This document shows, piece after piece, positions 1-5,247 of a DNA stretch of 5,289 nucleotides. The notes beneath the pieces were generated by a model. It ran no database searches, was not told where the DNA came from, and saw only the letters and a program-made list of their open reading frames with translations. This stretch comes from Candidatus Woesearchaeota archaeon. GTDB lineage: Archaea > Nanobdellota > Nanobdellia > Woesearchaeales > JACQNA01. The stretch's first letter is position 1; every line of letters begins with the position of its first letter. Both the position numbers and the translations under genes were made by a program. The stretch lies in assembly GCA_016203335.1 (NCBI GenBank), contig JACQNA010000099.1, positions 1 through 5,289 on the forward strand, given 5' to 3'.

Positions 1-66
1 AGCCGAGCCGACGGCAACCTCGAAGAGATTTTCAGGGAAGCCAAAAACATCCTCACATTTAAATAG
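1..66 (+). CDS. C-terminal end of an unidentified protein (partial, 21 residues visible)
   Basis: Frame 1 is open from the window edge to a TAG at 64-66. The visible tail is rich in acidic and basic residues around a likely amphipathic helix (LEEIFREAKNIL) and ends in Thr-Phe-Lys. This looks like a normal soluble-protein C-terminus, but it is too short to name a family. The gene runs in the same direction as the next gene, with 21 bp between the stop and the next ATG. Its last codons (TTT AAA TAG) coincide with the TATA box of that gene, so no separate terminator space exists. That it is coding is an inference from the open frame and composition only. Confidence 0.5.
   Translation, partial: SRADGNLEEIFREAKNILTFK
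57..65 (+). promoter_or_regulatory. TATA box of the 340-residue gene, leaderless geometry
   Basis: ATTTAAATA lies with its TTTAAA core centred 27-28 bp before the ATG at 88. Archaeal transcripts usually start about 25-27 bp after the TATA centre, so the RNA should begin at or within a base or two of the start codon. No Shine-Dalgarno-like sequence precedes the ATG, which agrees with a leaderless message. The BRE position upstream (CCTCAC) is a poor match to the purine-rich consensus. The box overlaps the stop codon of the upstream gene. Confidence 0.6.
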
Positions 67-87
67 CATTGTTGATTTTCCATTACC

Positions 88-1110
88 ATGGTAAGAGCAT
101 CAGTGCAGCTCGCGGAAACCATCAAATCTCTTATTGGCGATGCCGCTGAACTGGACAGTCTGCCACAGGAAAGAAGACAAGATCTGGAAGCAATGGTGAA
201 GGTGCTTTCTAGCAGCATCGAATCCTGTAAGCAGATATTAGGCAGAATTGCGCCGGCAGTGATGGAAGAAATCACCCTCTTCCGTGACTTTATCGCATGC
301 ATGGATAATCAGTATTCCCACTTTGCCCTTCTGGAAAAGCAGTTAAGGGAAGATCAGGACACACCAGCGGAAGAAAGACCAACCATCGCCTCCGTTTTCA
401 GGAACATCCAAAGGAGAGAGGTACTGGTAACAGAAAAAGATCGGGAAAAATACCAAAGAGCAGCACAATCTATCATCACTTTTCCATCACGAAATCCGCA
501 AGAGGTTATCATCACCGTTGACGAGTATATCATCACATCCATTGCAGGTAGAAATGGAGGAAAAAGGTTTTATACCTTATGGCTCAATGACCTTAATGAC
601 CACGGGGCATATGCGCACATTGCGTTGACGCCCAGAAGAGTACTGGATCAGCAGGCAGCAGAATATGCGCTTATGTCCACGATGTGGGAAAGAGCAGCAC
701 GTTACGGGGACAATCCACCCGTAAGCGAAGATGAAACCTCCCTGCTGAAGCCCGTGCAGACCGGCATATTGCGCTTCTGGAGGATGCATCCAAACACGGT
801 ATATGGGCGTCGTGGACCGTATACGGGTAAAGAACCATTTAGCCATGCAGGTGTATTCACTTACGCAGATCCCAATGCAGAGCTTCGGCGCCACCTCGGA
901 ATACTTGCAAAGGACAAATTTTCCAGAACACTGTTCAATGAGAAATATGGGGCTTGGACGATTGATCCTCGGTGGATTACAGCAGATAGCCTCAAGACAG
1001 GGCTTGACGAAGTAGAGCAAATACTTCATGCCAAGAACATACGGATGTGGCGGGTGCAGGAAGGAGAAGTATACCTGACCGAGGTCAAATTCTTACAAGA
1101 GGGAGACTAA
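88..1110 (+). CDS. Unidentified 340-residue soluble protein
   Basis: I do not recognise this family. No signal peptide or membrane segment is visible, so it is probably cytoplasmic. Residues 1 to about 130 look mostly helical and charged, with possible short coiled-coil stretches around 30-60 and 80-120. From about 132 the pattern changes to alternating beta-type segments (for example VIITVDEYIITSIAG), followed by an aromatic and Arg/Gly-rich stretch at about 229-257 (FWRMHP, YGRRGPYTGKEPF). The end is again helical plus beta. This suggests a helical N-domain joined to an alpha/beta C-domain. Only two cysteines are present and no metal-binding or nucleotide-binding motif stands out. ATG 88 is chosen because the TATA box predicts a transcript starting there. 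The stop overlaps that of the convergent pilin operon. A nucleic-acid-binding role for the Arg/aromatic patch would be speculation. Confidence 0.85.
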   Translation: MVRASVQLAETIKSLIGDAAELDSLPQERRQDLEAMVKVLSSSIESCKQILGRIAPAVMEEITLFRDFIACMDNQYSHFALLEKQLREDQDTPAEERPTIASVFRNIQRREVLVTEKDREKYQRAAQSIITFPSRNPQEVIITVDEYIITSIAGRNGGKRFYTLWLNDLNDHGAYAHIALTPRRVLDQQAAEYALMSTMWERAARYGDNPPVSEDETSLLKPVQTGILRFWRMHPNTVYGRRGPYTGKEPFSHAGVFTYADPNAELRRHLGILAKDKFSRTLFNEKYGAWTIDPRWITADSLKTGLDEVEQILHAKNIRMWRVQEGEVYLTEVKFLQEGD

Positions 1111-1949
1111 ACCATCCGCACCGTTCCCCTATGCTCAATCCCCATGCTGCTGTAATTGATGCGGATCGTGTCCGGCGGCAGGGTGACTGAGACCGGCTCG
1201 CTCATGAGCGGAAACCCAATAGTAACCGCCACAAACACGCTCTCCTCCTCATGGTTCTCAACCCGCAATGTCCCGAGCTCATTGGGCCGGACTTGCACAA
1301 GCAGATCATCATCCTCATCCGCAAACGCAATGGTAATCGCCACGTTCTTGGTAAGGTCAACCTGATGCGCCTCAACAAACTCATTCCCCAGGTAATCCAC
1401 CGCGCGCACGCTCATAGGCACATTCCCGCTCTTGCTCCCTCCCCAGGTGAGCGACTCAATCTCCATCTTACTGCTGTTGATAAAAATGCCATATGACTTT
1501 ACATTAAGCGCTGTTGGCGTTATCGTGATGCGGTCCTGGCCATACTGGTCAGGATGGGTAAACGAAACATTATACGGCGAGATAAAGAAGGGCAGGTTGT
1601 CATTTACATCAATCAGATTGAGCTGCACCTCCGCAAAATTATCCTCCACAAAATCCTCAAAGCCCGCCATCGCAGCCCGGAAAGCATCCGCATTGCTCGG
1701 AATGCTCTCTCCAATCATCACTGTTGTTGCATTGCTTGCATTGAACTCCATGCCGCTCTCCACCAGGATGATCTCCCGCAGTCCGCCCTCGATCGAGGTG
1801 AACAGGTCGTACTGCCGGTCAAGCCCGAGCATCGGAATCAGCTGGGCATTCGCCTGCTGGCGCTGCTCCACCACCACAAGCACCAGGGCAAGGGTAACCG
1901 CTCCCAAGATCACCATTCCTGCAGTAAACAGCACTCCACGGTTTGTCAT
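1107..1949 (-). CDS. Membrane-anchored surface protein, fifth and largest pilin-like gene of the operon (280 residues)
   Basis: The N-terminus (MTNRG) is followed by a hydrophobic helix at about 5-27 (VLFTAGMVILGAVTLALVLVVV), then a long outside domain. The domain reads as helical to about 110 and then beta-rich, as in a sandwich. It has five N-glycosylation sequons (N70, N73, N127, N158, N265) and an acidic run DEDDD at 211-215. There is no Q-x-x-x-E class III signature, so it may be uncleaved or an atypical pseudopilin. An in-frame ATG seven codons upstream (1970) overlaps the previous stop as ATGA, but I prefer 1949 because AGGTGA stands five bases before it. As the longest and last gene of a pilin-like operon it resembles in position a GspK-type minor pilin or tip adhesin; that is analogy only. 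Function unknown. Confidence 0.82.
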   Translation of the reverse strand: MTNRGVLFTAGMVILGAVTLALVLVVVEQRQQANAQLIPMLGLDRQYDLFTSIEGGLREIILVESGMEFNASNATTVMIGESIPSNADAFRAAMAGFEDFVEDNFAEVQLNLIDVNDNLPFFISPYNVSFTHPDQYGQDRITITPTALNVKSYGIFINSSKMEIESLTWGGSKSGNVPMSVRAVDYLGNEFVEAHQVDLTKNVAITIAFADEDDDLLVQVRPNELGTLRVENHEEESVFVAVTIGFPLMSEPVSVTLPPDTIRINYSSMGIEHRGTVRMV

Positions 1950-1954
1950 GCCCT

Positions 1955-1960
1955 TCACCT
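1955..1960 (-). promoter_or_regulatory. Ribosome binding site that decides the start at 1949
   Basis: On the - strand AGGTGA matches the archaeal anti-Shine-Dalgarno and is followed by five bases (AGGGC) and then ATG. The alternative ATG at 1970 has GGTGA only one base upstream, which is too close. The RBS therefore favours the shorter protein, leaving a gap of 17 bases after the previous stop. Confidence 0.65.
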
Positions 1961-1966
1961 TCTCCC

Positions 1967-2410
1967 TCATTTCACCCAGATAAAATACTGCACCATGCCG
2001 TAATCACTAATCTCGCCGCCATCCGTCACCGCAAATACCCTTCTGCCGGAGAATATTTCCCTGTTTGCAGGAAGACTTTCGCCGATGTCCAGCTCCTCTC
2101 CCTCACCATTCGTCTTGATCTCCAGCCGCATCTGGTAATTCACCGGCAGCATATCTTCCAGCTGCTCTGCAATAGCATCCTCATCAAGCGTGTCCAGCAC
2201 CCCCTGATGGTCCAGTGCAGCGGCAATGTCCGACCCCGTCCTGCTGACCTGCAGCGAGCTCAGCGAATCCCTACTGACAGACAGGAATCCCTGCGCAATG
2301 ATGAGCAGGAGCAGCCCGAAGGCAACGGCAATAATAATATCCATGCTGAATACAAACCCCTTCCGGCGCTTAGTGCCAGAGGGTAAGCCGCATGATTGCT
2401 GCCGTCCCAT
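1967..2410 (-). CDS. Pilin-like secreted protein, fourth gene of the operon (147 residues)
   Basis: A basic segment (TKRRKG, 13-18) precedes FVFSMD and a hydrophobic helix at about 25-43. The K-G-F-x-F-S-x-D pattern, as I recall, recurs at the N-termini of small archaeal secreted proteins and resembles a divergent class III signal, although the usual Gln+1/Glu+5 are replaced. The rest is a helix around 44-90, an LPVNYQMRLEI segment and a beta part with GRRVFAV (123-128). I recall this layout in other archaeal pilin-like proteins but cannot give a family name. The start is uncertain. ATG 2410 keeps the basic segment, has GGTG four bases upstream, and overlaps the preceding gene by 41 bp. ATG 2344 would begin inside the hydrophobic helix and lose the basic segment, so 2410 is preferred. 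No N-glycosylation sequon was seen, unlike its neighbours. Confidence 0.8.
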   Translation of the reverse strand: MGRQQSCGLPSGTKRRKGFVFSMDIIIAVAFGLLLLIIAQGFLSVSRDSLSSLQVSRTGSDIAAALDHQGVLDTLDEDAIAEQLEDMLPVNYQMRLEIKTNGEGEELDIGESLPANREIFSGRRVFAVTDGGEISDYGMVQYFIWVK

Positions 2411-2837
2411 TATACACCACCATTCTGCTCACCGCGACTGATACATTTCCCTGGGCAGGAAATCCCCGCTGCTGAATCACTGCCCCGTTCACTGCCTGGA
2501 GCTGCCAGGAGTAATTATAGCTCTGGATGCGGTACATGTCCAAAATCTGCTGCTCGCTGAGGTTGAGGAATAATGCTACCTTTGCAGCATCCAGCTGCCG
2601 CTCCCTTCCCAGACCGGCAATGCTTACATTGCTTGCCTTCCACTGGCTGGGTATTCCAGGATGCTTGACCAGAAAATCAGCAATCTGGAATGCATGCTGC
2701 TCCATCTCCCGGTATGCAACATCCCCGGAAAGCCGGGCTGTTGAGGTATTCCACATCGCCATCATTGCCCCAAACACAACGAGAAACAAGAATGCTGCAA
2801 TGAACAGGTCAGTCATCGCTGCCTGCGCCTTATGCAT
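2370..2837 (-). CDS. Pilin-like secreted protein, third gene of the operon (155 residues)
   Basis: The N-terminus is MHKA followed by QAAMTD and a hydrophobic helix to about residue 29. Gln directly after Lys-Ala fits the class III cleavage position, but Thr/Asp stand where Glu-Phe is usual, so it is a variant prepilin signal. The exported part has six N-x-S/T sequons (N30, N70, N92, N108, N131, N143), a very high density for 126 residues. A segment HPGIPSQW...GLGRE...LDAAKVALFLNLS (about 59-94) matches a pattern I recall from archaeal class III secreted proteins (Gly-x-Pro-x-x-Trp, then Gly-Leu, then Leu-x-x-x-Lys). ATG 2837 overlaps the previous stop by eight bases and has a strong RBS. It is probably a minor pilin or pseudopilin; the partner structure is unknown. 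Confidence 0.87.
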   Translation of the reverse strand: MHKAQAAMTDLFIAAFLFLVVFGAMMAMWNTSTARLSGDVAYREMEQHAFQIADFLVKHPGIPSQWKASNVSIAGLGRERQLDAAKVALFLNLSEQQILDMYRIQSYNYSWQLQAVNGAVIQQRGFPAQGNVSVAVSRMVVYNGTAAIMRLTLWH

Positions 2838-3189
2838 TCGTGATCACCACTTTGTTATTCGTGTTCCGCACCTCAAGCAGGCCCGTGCCGTTGAAGCCAG
2901 AGCTCACTCCAAGATACCTGCACCGCACGGTATCATCAACAAAAATACTCGTATCATTCCGGACAGTAACCGTCCGCTCCACCCTCATCTTCAGCGATGT
3001 CCCGTCTCCACTCATATATGCCTGGGTGATCGCATGCGCAATCTGCGCGCATGCATGCTCCTGCTCCAGCTGCAGCCTCGTATTCCGTATCTCTGTATTC
3101 TTCTGGGCTCCGATCGCCAATATCCCTAAAAAGAACAGCACCAGGGCGCCGATCGCAAACATGAACTCCACGCTTATCTGCCCTTTCAT
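2830..3189 (-). CDS. Class III signal peptide pilin-like protein, second gene of the operon (119 residues)
   Basis: This is the clearest prepilin in the window. MKG is followed by QISVEF, the canonical archaeal class III signature, with cleavage expected between Gly3 and Gln4 by an EppA/FlaK-type peptidase. The hydrophobic helix at 9-28 would then act as both anchor and assembly helix. The helix continues as a charged, coiled-coil-like stretch to about 58, then a small beta domain. Two cysteines (C47, C90) lie in the outside part and could form a disulfide. Sequons are at N78 and N100. ATG 3189 overlaps the upstream stop as ATGA, and no RBS is visible, so translation is probably coupled. The length is typical of small archaeal pilins. 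It could be a major or minor subunit; the sequence does not say which. Confidence 0.92.
   Translation of the reverse strand: MKGQISVEFMFAIGALVLFFLGILAIGAQKNTEIRNTRLQLEQEHACAQIAHAITQAYMSGDGTSLKMRVERTVTVRNDTSIFVDDTVRCRYLGVSSGFNGTGLLEVRNTNNKVVITNA
2842..2848 (-). promoter_or_regulatory. Strong ribosome binding site of the third pilin-like gene
   Basis: GGTGATC on the - strand is a seven-base match to the complement of the archaeal 16S rRNA 3' end, four bases before ATG 2837. It lies inside the coding end of the preceding gene. It is the best RBS in the window and suggests this cistron can be initiated independently and well, not only by coupling. Confidence 0.7.
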
Positions 3190-3581
3190 GGTGAAACCCG
3201 GACAATGCTGGTGTTCAGCGCTTCGACAGTTATTTGGTATGTTCCAGGCGCGCTGGGCAGGCTGCCGGACATTGCTGCATTGGTGCGCGCCACAATATCA
3301 GAAACGCCATCCCCTACCTTGATGCGGAGCAGCACCTCTTTGTTTGCCAGCGAGCTGTTCACCAATGTCTGCGGCAGCGTCACCCATACCAGCTGCCTGC
3401 TTCCCGGCCCAAGGGCATGGACGGTATTCACCGCCTGCGCAATCGCAGTTGTTGCGTCGCCAGCCTGGCTGACATTGATGGATGCGGACTGCCCCTGCAG
3501 GGTATAATAGAGAATCGGGGCAATGATGATAAGCAAAAACCCCAGGATGAACAGGTATTCAACCGCAATTTGCGCTCTGAT
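3186..3581 (-). CDS. Class III signal peptide pilin-like protein, first gene of the operon, apparent ATC start (131 residues)
   Basis: The signal begins (I/M)-R-A followed by QIAVEY and a hydrophobic helix at about 9-27, a standard class III prepilin signal with cleavage before Gln4. The rest contains an ALGPGSRQLVWVTLPQ segment (56-71) followed by beta strands, typical of small archaeal class III secreted proteins. Sequons are at N36, N75 and N123. No ATG, GTG or TTG lies at the expected start. The in-frame codon six bases after GAGGG is ATC (3581-3579), with ATT (3587) directly touching the RBS. The frame stays open upstream to ATG 3773, but that extension covers the TATA box and would bury the signal peptide behind 64 residues. 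I therefore place the start at ATC 3581, either a real non-standard start or a G-to-C sequence error. Confidence 0.82.
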   Translation of the reverse strand: MRAQIAVEYLFILGFLLIIIAPILYYTLQGQSASINVSQAGDATTAIAQAVNTVHALGPGSRQLVWVTLPQTLVNSSLANKEVLLRIKVGDGVSDIVARTNAAMSGSLPSAPGTYQITVEALNTSIVRVSP

Positions 3582-3587
3582 GGCAAT

Positions 3588-3592
3588 CCCTC
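3588..3592 (-). promoter_or_regulatory. Ribosome binding site of the first pilin-like gene
   Basis: GAGGG on the - strand, preceded by an A run (AAAAA), lies six bases before the ATC at 3581 (spacer ATTGCC). The spacing is what an ATG at that position would be expected to have, and it argues against the ATT at 3587, which would have no spacer. Confidence 0.55.
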
Positions 3593-3624
3593 TTTTTGAT
3601 GGTATTATGCACTGCTCGTTTTTG

Positions 3625-3632
3625 TATTTAAA
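3625..3632 (-). promoter_or_regulatory. TATA box of the pilin-like operon
   Basis: TTTAAATA on the - strand is centred near 3629, predicting a transcript start near 3603 and a leader of roughly 20 bases that includes the GAGGG ribosome binding site. This operon would therefore be leadered, unlike the two leaderless genes nearby. The upstream BRE position (TTCTGTTG) is a weak match. An inverted repeat starts a few bases farther upstream. A second AT-rich stretch, TTTTTATA (3657-3650), could serve as an alternative box but would give a longer leader. Confidence 0.6.
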
Positions 3633-3636
3633 CAAC

Positions 3637-3694
3637 AGAACCACCGGATATAAAAATCTATGTATCATACCATCGGTCAGAGACCGGTGGTTCT
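3637..3694. repeat. Perfect 11-bp inverted repeat upstream of the pilin operon promoter
   Basis: AGAACCACCGG at 3637-3647 is exactly complementary to CCGGTGGTTCT at 3684-3694, with 36 bp between the arms. A smaller hairpin, CGGTC-AGA-GACCG (3674-3686), is nested against the right arm. The left arm ends four bases upstream of the operon TATA box as read on the - strand. It could be an operator or activator site, or a hairpin in RNA reading through from endoQ. A simple terminator is less likely because no T run follows directly in either orientation. Confidence 0.6.
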
Positions 3695-3806
3695 TGACAC
3701 CCTCATATTTTGTTGCCGAACACGCAAGCCGGATAATCTCGTTAATTGCCAAGAATAACAGGCAAGAAAACATATCTTGATCTTATCAGGTATGCATCAC
3801 TAACCA

Positions 3807-5060
3807 TCAATAATCCCCCAGCCCCTTCTGCACCTGCTTGGGCTTTACTATCTCCTCATCCTGCACATCCTCCTCAGAAAGTAAGGGGATGCCATACACT
3901 CCATCATACCCCGGCTTGAAGGGGATCTTCTGGCTGCGGTTCCTAATGATGATGTCTGCAACCTTCTCTCCCGCAGCCTTCACCAAATCCTGCTGCTCTG
4001 CGTCCAGCAGCACGCTAAACTCATTGCCAAATGCAGCGATGAGATCATTGTACACCTTCCACACTTTCTGCGAGCCGACTGGCTGCTTGCTGATGCCTGC
4101 GATCAGCTCGGAAAGCGGAATGAGGTTCTGGAAGGGAATGGCATGTGCTGGCTTGAACCCTTCTGGCCGGTCAGCGAGCTCTTCTACCCGGTGCAGCACG
4201 CCGATAGTGAGCTGGCTGCCGCAGGCAGGGCACCTGTTCCTGTTTTTGACGGCATCTGCGGGGTGCAGGCAGACATTGCAGTTCCGATGGCCGTCATAAT
4301 GGTATTTGCCTTCTTCTGGCCAGAACTCAATGGTCTTCTGTATCTTTTTTTCATGCAAAGCGGCGATGATGTTCTTATACGTTACCTTTTCAACATCAAA
4401 CACGGTCGCTTCCCTGCCGATGCGCCAGGGCCAGTGGCTGTGCAGGTCAGAGAAGGAAACAATGGCAATATTGTCCAGCTCGGAGAGGCGCCAGTTCATC
4501 CCTGGATCCGAGCTTAATCCTGTCTCAATCGCCTTGATGTGCCTTGCCTGGTCTTTGAAGCACTCCTTGATGCTGTTGAATCCGGACATGCTGCCATAGA
4601 GGCTGAACCAGGGTGTCCAGACATGCGCGGGGATGATCTCGATATCTGCTGATATCTTCTTCAGCTCGGCGGTGAACTCCGGGCAGGGGATGTTGAATAT
4701 CGGCCTGCCGTCATAATCCACCCTGCCGTGCTTCAGGAGGTATTCGGTAATCTGCTCAACAACAGCAAAGCCCGGCGCCAGCACAATATTATGGATCCGC
4801 CTGCCTTTGCCGCCATCAGAATAAATCAGGGAGATCTCGGTCTGGAGGAGAAAGGGGAATCCGGATGCAGTAGAGCATATGCCGTCCTGCTCCGTGAGCT
4901 TGCTTTTCAGCTCCCTGATCCATGCAGGATGGGTGAAATCGCCTGTCCCCAGAAGATGCAGCCCCTTGATCCTGGCGTACTTCTCCAGGTTCTCCAGGTC
5001 CAGGCTCTTGGATGTGGCGCGGGCGTATTTGGAGTGGACATGGAGGTCTGCGATGATCAT
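3807..5060 (-). CDS. endoQ: Endonuclease Q family DNA-repair nuclease (PHP phosphoesterase with zinc finger)
   Basis: EndoQ cuts DNA 5' of deaminated bases (uracil, hypoxanthine, xanthine) and abasic sites, in a repair route mainly of archaea; this family corresponds to COG1379/TIGR00375. The 417-residue product has the PHP metal ligands in order: D5-x-H7-x-H9, G40-D41-F-T-H44, E75, H90-N91, H146 and S204-D205-x-H207. These are followed by WPWRIGREATVFD (210-222) and the family block IEFWPEEGKYHYDGHRNC. A C261-x2-C264 ... C277-x2-C280 zinc finger comes next, then a C-terminal domain containing PGYDGVYG. All expected ligands are present and the length is near the family norm. The last seven residues, QKGLGDY, resemble a PCNA-interacting peptide. 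Start ATG 5060 gives the family N-terminus (MIIADLHVHS) and stands 26 bp from a TATA box. An in-frame extension to 5171 has no support. Confidence 0.95.
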   Translation of the reverse strand: MIIADLHVHSKYARATSKSLDLENLEKYARIKGLHLLGTGDFTHPAWIRELKSKLTEQDGICSTASGFPFLLQTEISLIYSDGGKGRRIHNIVLAPGFAVVEQITEYLLKHGRVDYDGRPIFNIPCPEFTAELKKISADIEIIPAHVWTPWFSLYGSMSGFNSIKECFKDQARHIKAIETGLSSDPGMNWRLSELDNIAIVSFSDLHSHWPWRIGREATVFDVEKVTYKNIIAALHEKKIQKTIEFWPEEGKYHYDGHRNCNVCLHPADAVKNRNRCPACGSQLTIGVLHRVEELADRPEGFKPAHAIPFQNLIPLSELIAGISKQPVGSQKVWKVYNDLIAAFGNEFSVLLDAEQQDLVKAAGEKVADIIIRNRSQKIPFKPGYDGVYGIPLLSEEDVQDEEIVKPKQVQKGLGDY

Positions 5061-5082
5061 AGGAAACAGCTTCTTCCTGCTG

Positions 5083-5090
5083 TTTAAATA
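5083..5090 (-). promoter_or_regulatory. TATA box of endoQ, leaderless geometry
   Basis: TATTTAAA on the - strand is centred about 26 bp before ATG 5060, so the transcript should begin at the start codon. This supports the short start, because the upstream ATG at 5171 would lie outside the message. The sequence upstream (ACAAAC) is a moderate BRE. Core and spacing resemble the promoter of the 340-residue gene. Confidence 0.62.
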
Positions 5091-5106
5091 GTTTGTTGGG
5101 AAGGAG

Positions 5107-5116
5107 TAGGTATACC
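5107..5116. repeat. 10-bp perfect palindrome upstream of endoQ
   Basis: AGGTATACCT reads the same on both strands and lies about 17 bp upstream of the endoQ TATA box. It has the size of a small dimeric regulator's half-site pair, but a 10-bp palindrome can easily occur by chance. No second copy was seen nearby. Confidence 0.25.
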
Positions 5117-5222
5117 TGCAATACATGCACTTTACCATTTTATAGGAGGATGGGGGTATTGCTGCAAGCACACTGTTATCCCCTTCAGGCGAAGACGAGA
5201 GCGCAGCGGTTCATTGTCCGCC

Positions 5223-5247
5223 CGAAACGTTTATATAGTTATATAAA
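5223..5247 (+). promoter_or_regulatory. Strong BRE/TATA promoter on an 18-bp palindrome, reading off the right edge
   Basis: CGAAACG (BRE-like) is followed directly by TTTATATA (5230-5237), a textbook archaeal core promoter that predicts a + strand transcript start near 5260. The box is the left arm of TTTATATA-GT-TATATAAA (5230-5247), so the - strand also carries a TATA box, though with a poorer BRE (CATTCTAA). The first ATG on the + strand, at 5253, opens only five codons. The product therefore lies beyond the window, or the RNA is non-coding. Confidence 0.6.

Larger units (their letters stand above)
3582..3806. other. Intergenic region between endoQ and the pilin-like operon
   Basis: About 225 bp lie between the endoQ stop and the first pilin start. 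They hold the operon TATA box, its ribosome binding site and the inverted repeat. On the - strand a T-rich stretch TTTTCTT (3770-3764), 37 bases after the endoQ stop, is a possible archaeal U-run terminator, and TTTTT (3657-3653) is a second candidate. I see no convincing gene here. Confidence 0.5.

Noticed and set aside
577..1029. 150-codon open frame on the - strand inside the 340-residue gene.
   Set aside because: It is cysteine- and proline-rich with no promoter, and it lies opposite a well-supported gene; it is an antisense shadow.
1432..2003. Long open frames on the + strand opposite the pilin-like genes, up to 183 codons.
   Set aside because: They mirror the - strand coding sequence, are rich in Ser, Arg, His and Pro without domain pattern, and lack TATA boxes or ribosome binding sites. 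The - strand frames have signal peptides and coupled starts.
2830..3581. Identification of the two class III proteins as archaellins.
   Set aside because: The signal peptide type is shared by archaellins and pilins, but the bodies are short and do not resemble the archaellin N-terminal domain, and no fla/arl accessory gene is present.
3748..3770. Near-direct repeat gccaagaa / ggcaagaa as a possible start of a repeat array.
   Set aside because: Only two imperfect 8-bp copies and no regular spacing; no CRISPR or mobile-element structure is seen anywhere in the window.
3582..3773. In-frame 64-residue extension of the first pilin-like protein from ATG 3773 or ATG 3668.
   Set aside because: It would place the class III signal far from the N-terminus and run through the TATA box and inverted repeat; its composition does not look coding.
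5061..5171. In-frame 37-residue N-terminal extension of endoQ from ATG 5171.
   Set aside because: The PHP domain begins right at ATG 5060 as in the family, the extension has no domain character, and a TATA box at 5083-5090 lies inside it and would start the transcript at 5060.
5188..5214. Nine-codon leaderless-looking frame on the - strand (MNRCALVFA).
   Set aside because: Too short to support as a gene; only its distance from the palindromic TATA element is suggestive.
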